Origin: Sinorhizobium chiapasense
GTDB taxonomy: Bacteria; Pseudomonadota; Alphaproteobacteria; Rhizobiales; Rhizobiaceae
Direction of reading: 5' to 3'
NCBI RefSeq assembly: GCF_036488675.1
Contig: NZ_CP133148.1
Coordinates: 1,798,001-1,862,000 of the forward strand
Length of the DNA: 64,000 nucleotides
How positions within the stretch are numbered: the first letter of the stretch is position 1; the number at the start of each line of letters is the position of its first letter. A program made the position numbers and the translations under genes. Positions 28,685 to 36,988 of the stretch are shown one piece after another. Under the pieces are notes generated by a model, which saw nothing but the letters and a program-made list of their open reading frames with translations, did no database searches and was not told the DNA's origin.

Positions 28685-29107
28685 GTTGGGCCGGACTTGC
28701 GAAGTACGCACCGCGCCATCGTGCTCGCATTCCCGTGCTTGTCACGGGAAACCGGTCAAAGCGTTCGTGCGGGGGGCACATCGCGGAGCTGGTCGGGGCG
28801 GCGCCCCCCTCTGCCCTGCCGGGCATCTTCCCCACAAGGGGCGAGATCGGCAAGCGGCGATGTCCCGTTCAACCGATTGCGCTGTGCTCCGTTGAATCGG
28901 GTGTCCGCGAGTTCCCTGTCAGGCAGGACCTTGCTTCTGGCCGATCTCCCCCCTTGTGGGGGAGATGCCCGGCAGGGCAGAGGGGGTATTCACACCCTGC
29001 AGCCTCATCGGATTTGGCTTTCGCCTAAGCATTTCTCGTGCCCAAGGACTTGGGACGCGCTGGCTTCCCGTGACGAACCGAGGAATAGGGGACAGGAGGA
29101 GCGCGCC
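28685..29107. other. Repeat-filled intergenic region between cspA and dusA
   Basis: Contains a short palindrome, ATTCCCGTGCTTGTCACGGGAA (about 28729-28750), and a long inverted-repeat element (28804-28987, listed separately). No gene has coding character here. It separates convergent cspA and dusA. Confidence 0.6.
28804..28987. repeat. 184-bp long inverted-repeat element (MITE-like)
   Basis: Arm 28804-28851 begins CCCCCCTCTGCCCTGCCGGG; arm 28940-28987 ends CCCGGCAGGGCAGAGGGGGT. The two 48-base arms are nearly exact reverse complements with about three mismatches, around an 88-base centre. No flanking duplication or transposase is evident. The inner arm motifs (CCCCACAAGGGG / CCCCCTTGTGGGGG) link it to the repeat within uvrB. 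Confidence 0.85.
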
Positions 29108-30253
29108 CTACTCCGCCGCCTGCCTTGCCATCGCGGCTTCCAACACCGCGTCGAAGGCCGCGTGGATGACCTCGGGGCCGGCGCCCTTGCGGGTGGCGTC
29201 GGCGGAAAGGAGCTGGCGGAAGCGCCGGGCGCCGGGCCAGCCCTGGAACAGGCCGATCATGTGCCGGGTGACATGGATCAGCCGGCCGCCGCTGGCGATG
29301 TGGGCGGCGGCATAGTCCGCCATGACGTCCCGGACACCGGCCCAGAAATCGAGCGACAGGCGATGGTGGCGATCCGAAAAGGCGTGCGGCTCGATCGGCT
29401 CGGGCGCGGCGCCGGTCAGGGGATGGGCGAAATAGCCGTCGGCGGCGGTCAGGAGGCCGCTGTCGTGATAGGCGGCACGGCCGAGCATGACGCCGTCGAG
29501 GGCCGGCCCGTTTCCGGCTTCGACGACAGGCTCCAGCGCGGCGCCGGGCGGCAACAGGCGGTGATCCAGATGCGAAAGCGCCTGATCAAGAGTCTGAAGA
29601 CCGCCGTTGAGACCGATGAAAAGATTCGGATTTTCCGCTTTCAGCCGATGCACGAGGCCATAGTCTAGCGGCGGGATCTCGCGGTTCTCCCGTGGGCTCA
29701 GGCCTTGCAGCCAGGCCTTGCGCGCATGCACCCAGACGGCATCCGTGCCGGCATCGTTCACGCGAGCGACAAGGTCGCGCAACGCCTGTTCCGGATCCTG
29801 ATCGTCGACGCCGATACGGCATTTGACGGTGACGGGAATTCCGACGGCCGCCTTCATCGCCGCGACACATTCGGCAACGAGCGCCGGCTCCTGCATCAGG
29901 CAGGCGCCGAAAGTGCCCGACTGCACCCGATCGGACGGGCAGCCGACATTCATGTTGATCTCGTCATAGCCGAAGCCTGCGCCGATCCGGGCCGCCTCCG
30001 CCATCTTTGCCGGATCATTGCCGCCAAGCTGCAGGGCGACCGGGCTCTCCGAGTCATGGGAGCCGAGCAGCTTGTCCCGATCGCCCCGCAGGATCGCGTC
30101 GGCGACGATCATCTCCGTGTAAAGCAGCGCATGGCGCGAGAGCTGCCGCGCGAAGAAGCGGTAGTGACGGTCGGTCCAGTCGATCATCGGCGCCACGGCG
30201 AAGACCGGCGCCTTGAAATCGTAAAGTTTTCTCGGTTTCTCGGGCATTTCCAA
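29108..30253 (-). CDS. dusA: tRNA-dihydrouridine(20/20a) synthase DusA
   Basis: A 381-residue flavin enzyme. VAPMIDWTDRHYRFFARQLS is the DusA N-terminus, the catalytic Cys lies in INMNVGCPSDRVQSGTFGAC, and later FMN-contact segments include KCRIGVDD and VHARKAWLQGLSP. It reduces U20/U20a in the D-loop of tRNA. The 5' end of dusA is a well-known prophage integration target, and an integrase remnant lies 107 bases upstream here in divergent orientation. The coding sequence itself appears complete. Confidence 0.96.
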   Translation of the reverse strand: MEMPEKPRKLYDFKAPVFAVAPMIDWTDRHYRFFARQLSRHALLYTEMIVADAILRGDRDKLLGSHDSESPVALQLGGNDPAKMAEAARIGAGFGYDEINMNVGCPSDRVQSGTFGACLMQEPALVAECVAAMKAAVGIPVTVKCRIGVDDQDPEQALRDLVARVNDAGTDAVWVHARKAWLQGLSPRENREIPPLDYGLVHRLKAENPNLFIGLNGGLQTLDQALSHLDHRLLPPGAALEPVVEAGNGPALDGVMLGRAAYHDSGLLTAADGYFAHPLTGAAPEPIEPHAFSDRHHRLSLDFWAGVRDVMADYAAAHIASGGRLIHVTRHMIGLFQGWPGARRFRQLLSADATRKGAGPEVIHAAFDAVLEAAMARQAAE

Positions 30254-30742
30254 TGCTCTCTTGTCGTACCATTTTCCAGCGTTTAGCGACGTTCTCTACT
30301 GCTTTTGTACAAATGTACGTCAGCTGTCATGGCAAATTGCCATCAGTGGTCCCGGTGGCATGCCAGTGGGAACTATCGTCGAGCACAAGAAGGCCGATGG
30401 ATCGGCCGCCTACGTAGCGCAGATACTGCTTCAACAGAAGGGGGAAGATTGTGTTCCGGGAGTGACGCACCTTCAAGAGGCGGCCGGCTGCCAACGAATG
30501 GATGAAAGCGCGAGAGGTGGAACTGAAGAAGCCCGGCGGATAGACGATAGCCAGAACGGCCTTCGGCGACGGCGAATATTGCCGATGCAAGCGGGAACCC
30601 GCCGGGGATCGGTGAAGGCGTAGCAAAGGGCCACGTGCGCGGCGACGGCAGAAATTTTGTGCCACCGCTGTCGGCTTTTACCAACATCGCGCGTTCCTAT
30701 GTCCGAGGCTGATTGGGCCGAACGAACAAGGGAGATCAAGCG
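30254..30742. other. Intergenic region with integrase remnant
   Basis: Between dusA and the YciI gene. Holds the decayed integrase start (30360-30543). The rest, 30544-30742, has no convincing reading frame; it may be further degraded island DNA. Confidence 0.6.
30360..30543 (+). pseudogene. Tyrosine-recombinase (phage integrase) N-terminal remnant
   Basis: From ATG 30360 the frame reads MPVGTIVEHKKADGSAAYVA then QILLQQKG, the Arm-binding N-terminus of rhizobial phage integrases. At a GGGG run (30441-30444) the homologous sequence continues in another frame as KIVFRE, then a TGA stop (30463-30465), then RTFKRRPAANEWMKAREVEL KKPGG and a TAG at 30541-30543. So there is one frameshift and one nonsense codon, and the catalytic domain is missing. 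Its place beside the 5' end of dusA matches dusA-associated prophage integrases. Confidence 0.75.
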
Positions 30743-31165
30743 ATGCGTGTCTTAGTCATGGTAAAGGCCACGAAGGACAGTGAAGCGGGCATCATGCCCA
30801 CGACAGAACTGCTCGAAGCCATGGGCAAGTACAACGAAGAGCTGGTGAAGGCCGGCATTTTGCTGGCGGCCGAGGGGCTGCATCCCTCCTCCAAGGGAAA
30901 GAGGGTAGCCTTCGACGGAACCCAGCGGCTCGTCATCGACGGCCCCTTCGCCGAAACCAAGGAAGTGGTCGCCGGCTTCTGGATCTGGCAGGTGAAGGAC
31001 ATGGACGAAGCGATCGCCTGGGTGAAGCGCTGCCCGAATCCGATGCCCGGCCCGAGCGAGATCGAGATCCGCCAGGTTTTCGAGCTGGAGGATTTCAGCG
31101 AGGCGCTGACGCCCGAAGTCACCGAGCTGCTTGAGGGCGTCCGTGACAAGCTTGCCAAGCAGTAG
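30743..31165 (+). CDS. YciI/DGPF-domain protein
   Basis: A 140-residue protein of the YCII-related (DGPF) family: MRVLVMVKATKDSEAG start, GLHPSSKGKRVAF, and the name-giving VIDGPFAETKEVVAGFWIWQ. AGGGAG eight bases before ATG 30743 supports the start. These ferredoxin-like-fold proteins are often near ECF sigma factor genes, but none is here. Function is unknown. A second member of the same family is encoded at 57397-57753. Confidence 0.88.
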   Translation: MRVLVMVKATKDSEAGIMPTTELLEAMGKYNEELVKAGILLAAEGLHPSSKGKRVAFDGTQRLVIDGPFAETKEVVAGFWIWQVKDMDEAIAWVKRCPNPMPGPSEIEIRQVFELEDFSEALTPEVTELLEGVRDKLAKQ

Positions 31166-31371
31166 CCCTGCGCCAGCTCAAACGGTACTCTGACAAAGTT
31201 CAGAACTTTGGAAGCCCTGCAAACGCGGGGCTTTTTGCTTCAAGTCGCTCAAGCGACACCGCCGCGCCTGCAACCATCTCGCCATCGATCACGTATTGTC
31301 CAGCAAAAGGATTTTCCGTGATGGAACCACGCGGATGCTCCCGGAGTTCATTTTCCGAGTGAGGAAGAACG

Positions 31372-31617
31372 ATGGCCAAAGCGCTAGCACAATACATTCG
31401 CAACGATCATCGCGACCGCGATCTCGAATGCCAACGTGCCATGGGTGACGATTTCGAGCTGCTGATCGCCGTCGCCGAAAGCGAAGGCTGGACATGGCAG
31501 GAGATCGCGCTGGCTTTGATGGAACTCACCGAAGAGTATGTGGCAGCGATGCGCGTCGATGCCCAGGTGAAGGAAGGCGCCTCGGTAGGACTGCCGATTT
31601 CAAAGACATTGCATTGA
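31372..31617 (+). CDS. Small hypothetical protein
   Basis: An 81-residue, acidic, mostly helical protein starting with MAKALAQYIRNDHRDRDLEC and containing a WTWQEIALALMELTEEYVAA helix. GAGGAAG precedes the ATG at good spacing, and codon use matches neighbours. No domain recognised. It lies in the run of small genes after the integrase remnant. Confidence 0.6.
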   Translation: MAKALAQYIRNDHRDRDLECQRAMGDDFELLIAVAESEGWTWQEIALALMELTEEYVAAMRVDAQVKEGASVGLPISKTLH

Positions 31618-31636
31618 CCTGCCGCGGTCGAGGACC

Positions 31637-32068
31637 TCAGTTCCTCGACGCATGATAATTTGCTGGCGTGGCGCCGCCCCTGAAAAGCGCGAAAAATTCA
31701 GCCGGCCTTTTCGGTTCGTTGGCATGAAGTCTCACCGATCCGTCCTTCCCTACAACCACAACGGTGAAGTCGCGAACCTCGTTGACGTCGAGGTCCTCGC
31801 GAATTTGGCGAGCGTCGAGGTCGCCGCCGGCTCCGTATAGCGGCACCGCGCAACCGTCCCTGACACGCAGGACGACAACGTCGTGACGCGCGAGATCGCG
31901 GTGCTCCGCAAGCAGCAGTTTCTCCTGACGCTCCGCTTTCTCGTTCGTCAGGTCGCAGAAGATGACGACGACGCGATTTTTCCATTCGAATTGGGCGAGA
32001 CTGCTGCCTGCATACTGCGACAGCGAAGGCTCACCAAGAATTTCGGCCACCAGCGATTTGGTCCACAT
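31637..32068 (-). CDS. DUF4174-domain protein
   Basis: A 143-residue protein. The central part reads SSLAQFEWKNRVVVIFCD and later RDFTVVVVGKDGSVRLHANE with a terminal PAEFFALFRGG, the DUF4174 pattern, which has a thioredoxin-like fold without an obvious CxxC. AGGAAGGAAC precedes the ATG. It has no signal peptide. It is convergent with the small gene to its left (19-base gap). Function is unknown. Confidence 0.8.
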   Translation of the reverse strand: MWTKSLVAEILGEPSLSQYAGSSLAQFEWKNRVVVIFCDLTNEKAERQEKLLLAEHRDLARHDVVVLRVRDGCAVPLYGAGGDLDARQIREDLDVNEVRDFTVVVVGKDGSVRLHANEPKRPAEFFALFRGGATPANYHASRN

Positions 32069-32483
32069 TGTTCCTTCCTAACCCGACAGAAGACCGTCGC
32101 GCCGTCCCAACTCGGCGCGCGATCGACCACGATGAACTCGTCAGGGGATTTTCGTCCGGTTCGCCAACGTCCAGGGCAATCGTCCGGCCGCTCCCCTCAG
32201 AGCATACGGAAACGAAACCCCTGTAGGGCCCGATTGGTTCCTCCGGCCGACGAAGGTCCGCAATATAGCGGACAAACCGCAATTCCTGCGCTACATTGAA
32301 GCGCTTGGCTCTACAGCGCCGCGCGTCCTGTCCGGCGCCGAGAGGACGCTGTAGCACTTTGAATTGCTGCATGTTTCAAATCGACTAAGATTTGGGGAGG
32401 CATGCAGTGGGTGCACGTCCGCGGAGTGCGGAACCTGGGCCCACCCGACGACGTTGTTGTACATGATCTCAAGGAGGAGAAGC
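32069..32483. other. Intergenic region with mosaic repeat
   Basis: No gene is seen. A family R repeat occupies 32311-32409. Between the repeat and the DUF982 gene a strong AAGGAGGAG ribosome-binding site is present. Confidence 0.6.
32311..32409. repeat. Mosaic palindromic repeat, family R copy 5
   Basis: CTACAGCGCCGCGCGTCCTG, GAGGACGCTGTAGCACTTTG, AATTGCTGCATGTTT, then AAATCGACTAAGATTTGGGG and CATGCAG. Orientation is the same as copies 2, 4 and 6. Confidence 0.85.
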
Positions 32484-32723
32484 ATGCATCAAGTGTTGTG
32501 GAGCCATCCCATCGAGGTTGGATTGACCGGTAACGACGTGCGTACGGTCAAGGGACCGTCCGACGCGCTGAGGTGCCTGGCGGACCAGTGGCCCCACCGT
32601 GGACCTTACTATGTCGCCGCCCGCAGCGCCTGCCGTGCAGCAATCGCGGGCCGCCGCACCGTCGAGGAAGCGCGCAAGCTCTTTATTTCCGCCGCAAAAG
32701 AGGCGCATCTAGAGACGCATTGA
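32484..32723 (+). CDS. DUF982-domain protein
   Basis: A 79-residue protein typical of the rhizobial DUF982 family: PIEVGLTGNDVRTVKGPSDA, then RCLADQWPHRGPYYVAARSA CRAAIAGRRTVEEARKLF. AAGGAGGAG lies directly upstream of ATG 32484, overriding a longer upstream open frame. These short proteins are numerous in Rhizobiaceae and have no assigned function. Confidence 0.85.
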   Translation: MHQVLWSHPIEVGLTGNDVRTVKGPSDALRCLADQWPHRGPYYVAARSACRAAIAGRRTVEEARKLFISAAKEAHLETH

Positions 32724-33029
32724 AGCACCGGCGCACGACGCCCAGATATTGCTCGCATCGGCGAAGGTATTTTTGTTTCCGCGGCAGCCTGTTTCCGGCT
32801 CCGTCTATCTGCGTATAATATCAGTTTCCGTCCAAAGCCACCGTCGGCGGAACCCGCTACTATTCGTACCCGCTTATCTCGAAATGAGACAGAAATCTCC
32901 GCGAAACCGCCCGATTTCTGTCGCGAAGCGTTCATTTCTCTCAGTTATATTCTGAGGTGCCTCACAAAAACCAATTTCGGAGAGCTTTAGTCCACACCAA
33001 AAGGGAAAAAATAAAACGGGAGAGCCAGC
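32724..33029. other. Intergenic region, no gene seen
   Basis: AT-richer than its surroundings, with a GGAAC at 32849 and several imperfect palindromes (e.g. AGAAATC...GATTTCT, about 32889-32919). No coding frame is convincing. Likely promoter DNA for the small gene at 33030. Confidence 0.4.
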
Positions 33030-33236
33030 ATGAGCGAGAGCCATCTCTATCGCATAGTCGAAGTCAGCATGAAGCGCGAAAGCGGCCGCAAGGACATCGG
33101 CATCATGACAGTCCGCCAGGCCCTTGAACTTCCCGAAGTACCCAGCCTCGAATACAGCCACCCGGAACTCAACTCGCGCTCGGACGGCCGGTTTCTGACA
33201 CGCGACCAGCTTAAAGCCTACGTGCGCTGCGCCTGA
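33030..33236 (+). CDS. Small hypothetical protein
   Basis: A 68-residue protein, MSESHLYRIVEVSMKRESGR..., with no recognised domain. GGGAGAG lies five bases before the ATG. The amino-acid composition is balanced and there is no long competing frame, so a real gene is likely. It is part of the same small-gene interval as the DUF982 and DUF4174 genes. Confidence 0.55.
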   Translation: MSESHLYRIVEVSMKRESGRKDIGIMTVRQALELPEVPSLEYSHPELNSRSDGRFLTRDQLKAYVRCA

Positions 33237-33433
33237 TTGCAGCCGCCGTGTCGAACCATCGGCATAACTTTGCCTCTTGCGGCAGCCCTTCCGGCTGCTA
33301 ACGTCCAGCTTCAGATTCGCCGCAGTGCCGCGTGTCTATCGACATGCAAGGTCGCTGCGGCGTTTCGAATTTCCGTAGGATGGCCCCGGGATCGATTTTC
33401 GCCGCCGGGTCGACCACGGTAGAAGGGACGATC

Positions 33434-34120
33434 ATGGATACAGTCATACCGCCCTCGCCACCCGTGCTGCTACCGATTTCCGGCAGCCTCGTGGGCTTCC
33501 CCGTCCGGCGCGTCTATTGCGTCGGCCGCAACTACGCGGCTCACGCGATCGAGATGGGACATGATCCCGACCGCGAACCGCCCTTCTTCTTTCAGAAGAA
33601 TCCGGACAACCTGCTGCCGCCGGGCGAGAACTTCCCCTACCCGCCGCGTTCCTCCGATGTCCACCACGAGGTTGAACTGATCGTCGCCCTGCGCAGCGGC
33701 GGCGCCGACATTCCCGTCGAGGAAGCGCTCAACCATGTCTACGGATACGCCGTCGGCATCGATTTCACGCGCCGCGACCTGCAGGCGGAAGCCAAGAAAG
33801 CCGGCAAGCCTTGGACGGCGGCCAAGGCCTTCGAGCACTCCGCACCGGTTTCGGAGCTCGTACCGTCGGAGGCGATCGGCCATCCGGTCAACGGCAATAT
33901 CTGGCTGAAGGTCAACGGCGAAACGCGCCAGCAGGGCGATCTCGACCAGATGATCTGGAAGGTCCCGGAGATCATCGCCGAGCTTTCGACGACCTTCAGG
34001 CTTGCGCCGGGCGACGTGATCATGACCGGAACACCCGCAGGCGTCGGCGCGGTCGAGCGCGGCGACGTCGTCACTTGCGGCGTCGACGGCATCGCCGCAC
34101 TCTCCGTCACCGTGGTCTGA
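33434..34120 (+). CDS. Fumarylacetoacetate hydrolase (FAH)-family enzyme
   Basis: A 228-residue enzyme. RVYCVGRNYAAHAIEMG is the family entry motif, HHEVELIVAL carries the metal-binding Glu residues, and GYAVGIDFTRRDLQ and IMTGTPAGVGAVERGD are conserved core segments. The family includes acylpyruvate hydrolases and ureidoglycolate- or 2-hydroxyhepta-diene-type hydrolases/decarboxylases; this short version most resembles acylpyruvase/YcgM-like proteins. The ATG 33434 with GAAGGGA upstream is favoured over earlier in-frame starts. No pathway genes adjoin it. Confidence 0.88.
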   Translation: MDTVIPPSPPVLLPISGSLVGFPVRRVYCVGRNYAAHAIEMGHDPDREPPFFFQKNPDNLLPPGENFPYPPRSSDVHHEVELIVALRSGGADIPVEEALNHVYGYAVGIDFTRRDLQAEAKKAGKPWTAAKAFEHSAPVSELVPSEAIGHPVNGNIWLKVNGETRQQGDLDQMIWKVPEIIAELSTTFRLAPGDVIMTGTPAGVGAVERGDVVTCGVDGIAALSVTVV

Positions 34121-34121
34121 C

Positions 34122-34228
34122 CTACAGCGCCGCGCGCCTAATCAAACGCGCAAAGGACGCTGCAGCACTTTGAATTGCTGCATGTTTTGCCCTTGGATCG
34201 GTTAGGATTTAAGGAAACATGCAGTAGC
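34122..34228. repeat. Mosaic palindromic repeat, family R copy 6
   Basis: CTACAGCGCCGCGCGCCTAA, then AACGCGCAAAGGACGCTGCA, GCACTTTGAATTGCTGCATG and a terminal ATTTAAGGAAACATGCAG. It starts one base after the FAH-family stop codon and fills the gap to the next gene. Confidence 0.88.
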
Positions 34229-34244
34229 CAGGAAGGAAAAACGC

Positions 34245-34775
34245 ATGCCATTCTTCGCACTCGGTTCGCTGCGGCCGCAAACACCGGCCGAAGGCCGCTA
34301 TTGGGTCGCGCCCGACGCCAATCTCATCGGTCATGTGGAAATCGGCGAGGATGTCGGCATCTGGTTCGGCGCGACGCTGCGCGGTGACAACGAGCCGATC
34401 CGCATCGGTGCACGCACCAACATCCAGGAAGCGGTGATCATCCATGTCGACCCCGGTTTTCCCACGACGATCGGCGAAGGTTGCACCATTGGCCACCGGG
34501 CGATCATCCACGGCTGCTCGATCGGCGACAACTCGCTGATCGGCATGGGCGCGACCGTGTTGAATGGTGCGCAGATCGGCAGGAACTGCCTTGTAGGTGC
34601 CAATGCACTCATCACCGAAGGCAAGCAATTTCCAGACAATTCGCTGATTGTGGGCGCGCCAGCCAAGGCGATCCGTACTCTTGACGACGCCGCCGTCGAG
34701 AGGCTCAAGCGTTCCGCCGAACATTACGTGAAGAACTGGCAGCGCTATGCCGCCCAACTCACGCGGCTGGACTGA
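34245..34775 (+). CDS. Gamma-carbonic anhydrase-like hexapeptide-repeat protein
   Basis: A 176-residue left-handed beta-helix protein. The three metal-ligand histidines of the gamma-class carbonic anhydrase family are present: VIIHVDPG, GCTIGHRAIIHGC. Hexapeptide turns (e.g. IGEDVGIWFGATLRGD, IGDNSLIGMGATVLNG) run through residues 25-135, followed by a terminal helix. Related proteins YrdA and PaaY have zinc-dependent carbonic anhydrase or thioesterase activity. The gene stands between a repeat and the convergent zur gene. Confidence 0.9.
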   Translation: MPFFALGSLRPQTPAEGRYWVAPDANLIGHVEIGEDVGIWFGATLRGDNEPIRIGARTNIQEAVIIHVDPGFPTTIGEGCTIGHRAIIHGCSIGDNSLIGMGATVLNGAQIGRNCLVGANALITEGKQFPDNSLIVGAPAKAIRTLDDAAVERLKRSAEHYVKNWQRYAAQLTRLD

Positions 34776-34785
34776 CGGCTACAAA

Positions 34786-35181
34786 TCAGGCGCAGCTCTT
34801 GCAGTGGCCGCGGATCTCGATCGTCGTCTTCTCGGTTTTGAAGCTCTGCGCGCGCACGAGCGCCGAAAGCCGCTCCTCGATCGCCGCGTCGTGGAACTCC
34901 GTCACCTGGCCGCAGCCCTCGCAGATGGTGAAGGCGGTGACGCCGCGGTCATGCTCGTGCTCGTGCGGGCAGGTGCAGGCCACGAAGGCGTTCAGGCTTT
35001 CCAGCCGGTGGACAAGACCGTATTCCAGCAGCTTGTCGAGCGCGCGATAGACCTGCAGCGGCGCGCGAAAACCCTGGTCTCGCAGCTTGTCGAGAATGGT
35101 ATAGGCGCTCATCGGGCCTTCCGAATGGGCCAGCGCTCCCATCACCAGCGACTGGTTTTTCGTCAGTTGCGGCGTGCCCAT
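34786..35181 (-). CDS. zur: Zinc uptake regulator Zur (Fur family)
   Basis: A 131-residue Fur-family repressor. The winged helix spans about residues 5-70 (SAYTILDKLRDQGFRAPLQV). The metal/dimer domain has HEHEHDRGVTAFTICEGCGQ and a terminal C-K-S-C-A pair, giving the two cysteine pairs for structural zinc and the His cluster for sensing. It overlaps znuB by one base (TGATG), so it is cotranscribed with the transporter it should repress. Two palindromes upstream of znuC are the likely operators. Confidence 0.95.
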   Translation of the reverse strand: MGTPQLTKNQSLVMGALAHSEGPMSAYTILDKLRDQGFRAPLQVYRALDKLLEYGLVHRLESLNAFVACTCPHEHEHDRGVTAFTICEGCGQVTEFHDAAIEERLSALVRAQSFKTEKTTIEIRGHCKSCA

Positions 35182-36008
35182 CAGTGATGCCCTCCGTGCG
35201 AAAAATGTGAAGCGCTTTCGAGCCTTCTGCCGATCGGCAGGAGACTGAGCACGAACAGCGCCAGCGCCGCGACGACAATAGACGGTCCCGACGGCGTGTC
35301 GAAGTGGAGCGAGCCGAAAAGGCCGCCGCCGACGGCGAGCGCACCGATCAGCGAAGCGAGAACGGCCATGATCTCCGGCGAGCCGGCAAAGCGGCGCGCG
35401 GTCGCCGCCGGTATGATCAGAAGCGACGTGATCAACAGGATGCCGACGATCTTCATGGCGATGGCGATCACCAGCGCCATCAGCAGCATGAAGAAGAGCC
35501 GTGCCCTCTCCGGCTGCAGGCCTTCTGCTTCCGCCAGCTCGGGATTGACGGTCGAGGCAAGCAGCGGCCGCCAGAGATAGACGAGCGCGAAGATCACCAG
35601 AATGCCGCCGCCCCAGATGATGTCGATGTCGGCCTCGGACACGGCGAGGATATCGCCGAAGAGAAAGCCGACGAGATCGATCCGAACCCAGGTCATGAAG
35701 GCGACGATGACGAGGCCGATCGACAGTGCGGAATGCGAAAGTATGCCGAGCAGCGCGTCCGTCGACAGCGCACCGCGCTTCTGCAGAAAGAGCAGCAGCA
35801 GCGAGACGACGGAGGCGACGATGAAGACACTGACCATCAAATTGAGCTCAAGCAGCAGCGATAGCGCCACGCCAAGAAGCGCCGAGTGCGCCATTGTATC
35901 GCCGAAGTAGGCCATGCGCCGCCAGATGACGAAGCAACCGAGCGGGCCGGCAACCATGGCAATGCCGATGCCGGCGACCAGCGCGCGGATGAAGAAATCG
36001 TCAAGCAT
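35181..36008 (-). CDS. znuB: Zinc ABC transporter permease ZnuB
   Basis: A 275-residue permease of the ABC-3 family with about eight helices: GPLGCFVIWRRMAYFGDTMA HSALLGVAL is the N-terminal signature and LLITSLLIIPAATARRFAGS the conserved helix near residue 210. The C-terminus ends in HFSHGGHH, a small histidine cluster. It starts inside the end of znuC (8-base overlap) and its stop overlaps zur. Confidence 0.95.
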   Translation of the reverse strand: MLDDFFIRALVAGIGIAMVAGPLGCFVIWRRMAYFGDTMAHSALLGVALSLLLELNLMVSVFIVASVVSLLLLFLQKRGALSTDALLGILSHSALSIGLVIVAFMTWVRIDLVGFLFGDILAVSEADIDIIWGGGILVIFALVYLWRPLLASTVNPELAEAEGLQPERARLFFMLLMALVIAIAMKIVGILLITSLLIIPAATARRFAGSPEIMAVLASLIGALAVGGGLFGSLHFDTPSGPSIVVAALALFVLSLLPIGRRLESASHFSHGGHH

Positions 36009-36909
36009 CGCGCTTCTCCGTCTGCTCGAAGCCCTGGAGTCGCGTGTGATGGCCGCAGCCGCAGTCCGGATCGTGATCGTGCACGTCCTCGGTTTCCTCA
36101 TGGTGATGGTGCCCGTCGCCGGGGAAGCAGCTTTCGGTGATGCTGCCGTCCGCGTGCAGCACGCGGCCGTCAGGCAGGTGCGTATGGTCGTGATGGTGGC
36201 TGTAGACCGCGAGTGCGCCAGCCGCTCGCCGGCCGAACAGCTTCAGATATTCCGGACTCTGGCTCACCGCCTGCGGCGTGCCGCGGCAGCAGACGTGTCC
36301 GTTTAGGCAAACGACAGTATCGGTCTCCGCCATGACGATGTGGAGATCATGCGAGATCAGCAGGATGCCGCAGCCGGTGCGGTTACGGATCTGTTTGATG
36401 AGTTCGTAAAGTGCAATCTCGCCGGAGAAGTCGACGCCCTGCACCGGCTCGTCGAGAACGAGCAGATCGGGCTTGCGGGCGATCGCGCGGGCGAGCAGCG
36501 CCCGCTGGAACTCGCCACCCGAAAGATGCTGCACTTCCGCTTTCGCCATGTGCAGCATTCCCGTTGCGGCAAGCGCCTCCTCGATCTCACGACCCTTCAG
36601 AGGTCCCGTCAACGTCATCAGTCGCTCGACCGTCAAGGGCAACGTCCAGTCGACGGCGAGCCTCTGCGGCACGTAGCCGACCTTGAGCCCAGCGAGCCGC
36701 TCGACATGGCCTTCGTCCGGCTTCAGCACGCCGATCGCCGTCTTCGCCGTCGTCGATTTTCCGGAGCCGTTCGGGCCGATGAGCGTGACGAGTTCGCCGC
36801 GGCTGATCGAAAACTCGACGCCGCGCACAAGCCACCGCCCGCTCCTGCGCACCCCGGCATTGTTGAGGCTGACGAGCGGCCTCGTTTCTGGCGATCGGAA
36901 ATTCAGCAT
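36001..36909 (-). CDS. znuC: Zinc ABC transporter ATP-binding protein ZnuC
   Basis: A 302-residue ATPase with Walker A GPNGSGKSTTAKT, signature LSGGEFQRAL, Walker B DLLVLDEPVQGVD and switch His in LLISHDLHIV. After the ABC domain, about 70 residues rich in His, Asp and Cys follow (SHHHDHTHLP, GHHHHEETEDVHDHDPDCGC), a probable zinc-binding tail. ATG 36909 fits the family N-terminus; longer frames upstream run into the operator region. It heads the znuC-znuB-zur transcript and diverges from znuA. Confidence 0.95.
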   Translation of the reverse strand: MLNFRSPETRPLVSLNNAGVRRSGRWLVRGVEFSISRGELVTLIGPNGSGKSTTAKTAIGVLKPDEGHVERLAGLKVGYVPQRLAVDWTLPLTVERLMTLTGPLKGREIEEALAATGMLHMAKAEVQHLSGGEFQRALLARAIARKPDLLVLDEPVQGVDFSGEIALYELIKQIRNRTGCGILLISHDLHIVMAETDTVVCLNGHVCCRGTPQAVSQSPEYLKLFGRRAAGALAVYSHHHDHTHLPDGRVLHADGSITESCFPGDGHHHHEETEDVHDHDPDCGCGHHTRLQGFEQTEKRDA

Positions 36910-36950
36910 CAAAAAATTCCGGATTGATGGTTGCCACTGGCTATCGCACA

Positions 36951-36965
36951 CGTTATAGCATAACG
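36951..36965. promoter_or_regulatory. Palindrome in divergent znuC/znuA promoter, probable Zur site 1
   Basis: CGTTATAGCATAACG: six-base arms around a three-base centre, exact. It lies 42 bases from the znuC start. The GTTAT..ATAAC core resembles alphaproteobacterial Zur boxes as I remember them. Confidence 0.6.
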
Positions 36966-36971
36966 CAATTG

Positions 36972-36988
36972 ATGTAATAACATTACAT
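36972..36988. promoter_or_regulatory. Palindrome in divergent znuC/znuA promoter, probable Zur site 2
   Basis: ATGTAATAACATTACAT: seven-base exact arms around AAC. It lies six bases from site 1 and 71 bases from the znuA start, so the two sites could control the two divergent promoters jointly. Confidence 0.65.

Noticed and set aside
32849..32876. Extracytoplasmic sigma factor (RpoE2-type) promoter GGAAC-N18-TT
   Set aside because: The -35-like GGAAC is followed by GCTT rather than CGTT at the required distance; the match is too weak.
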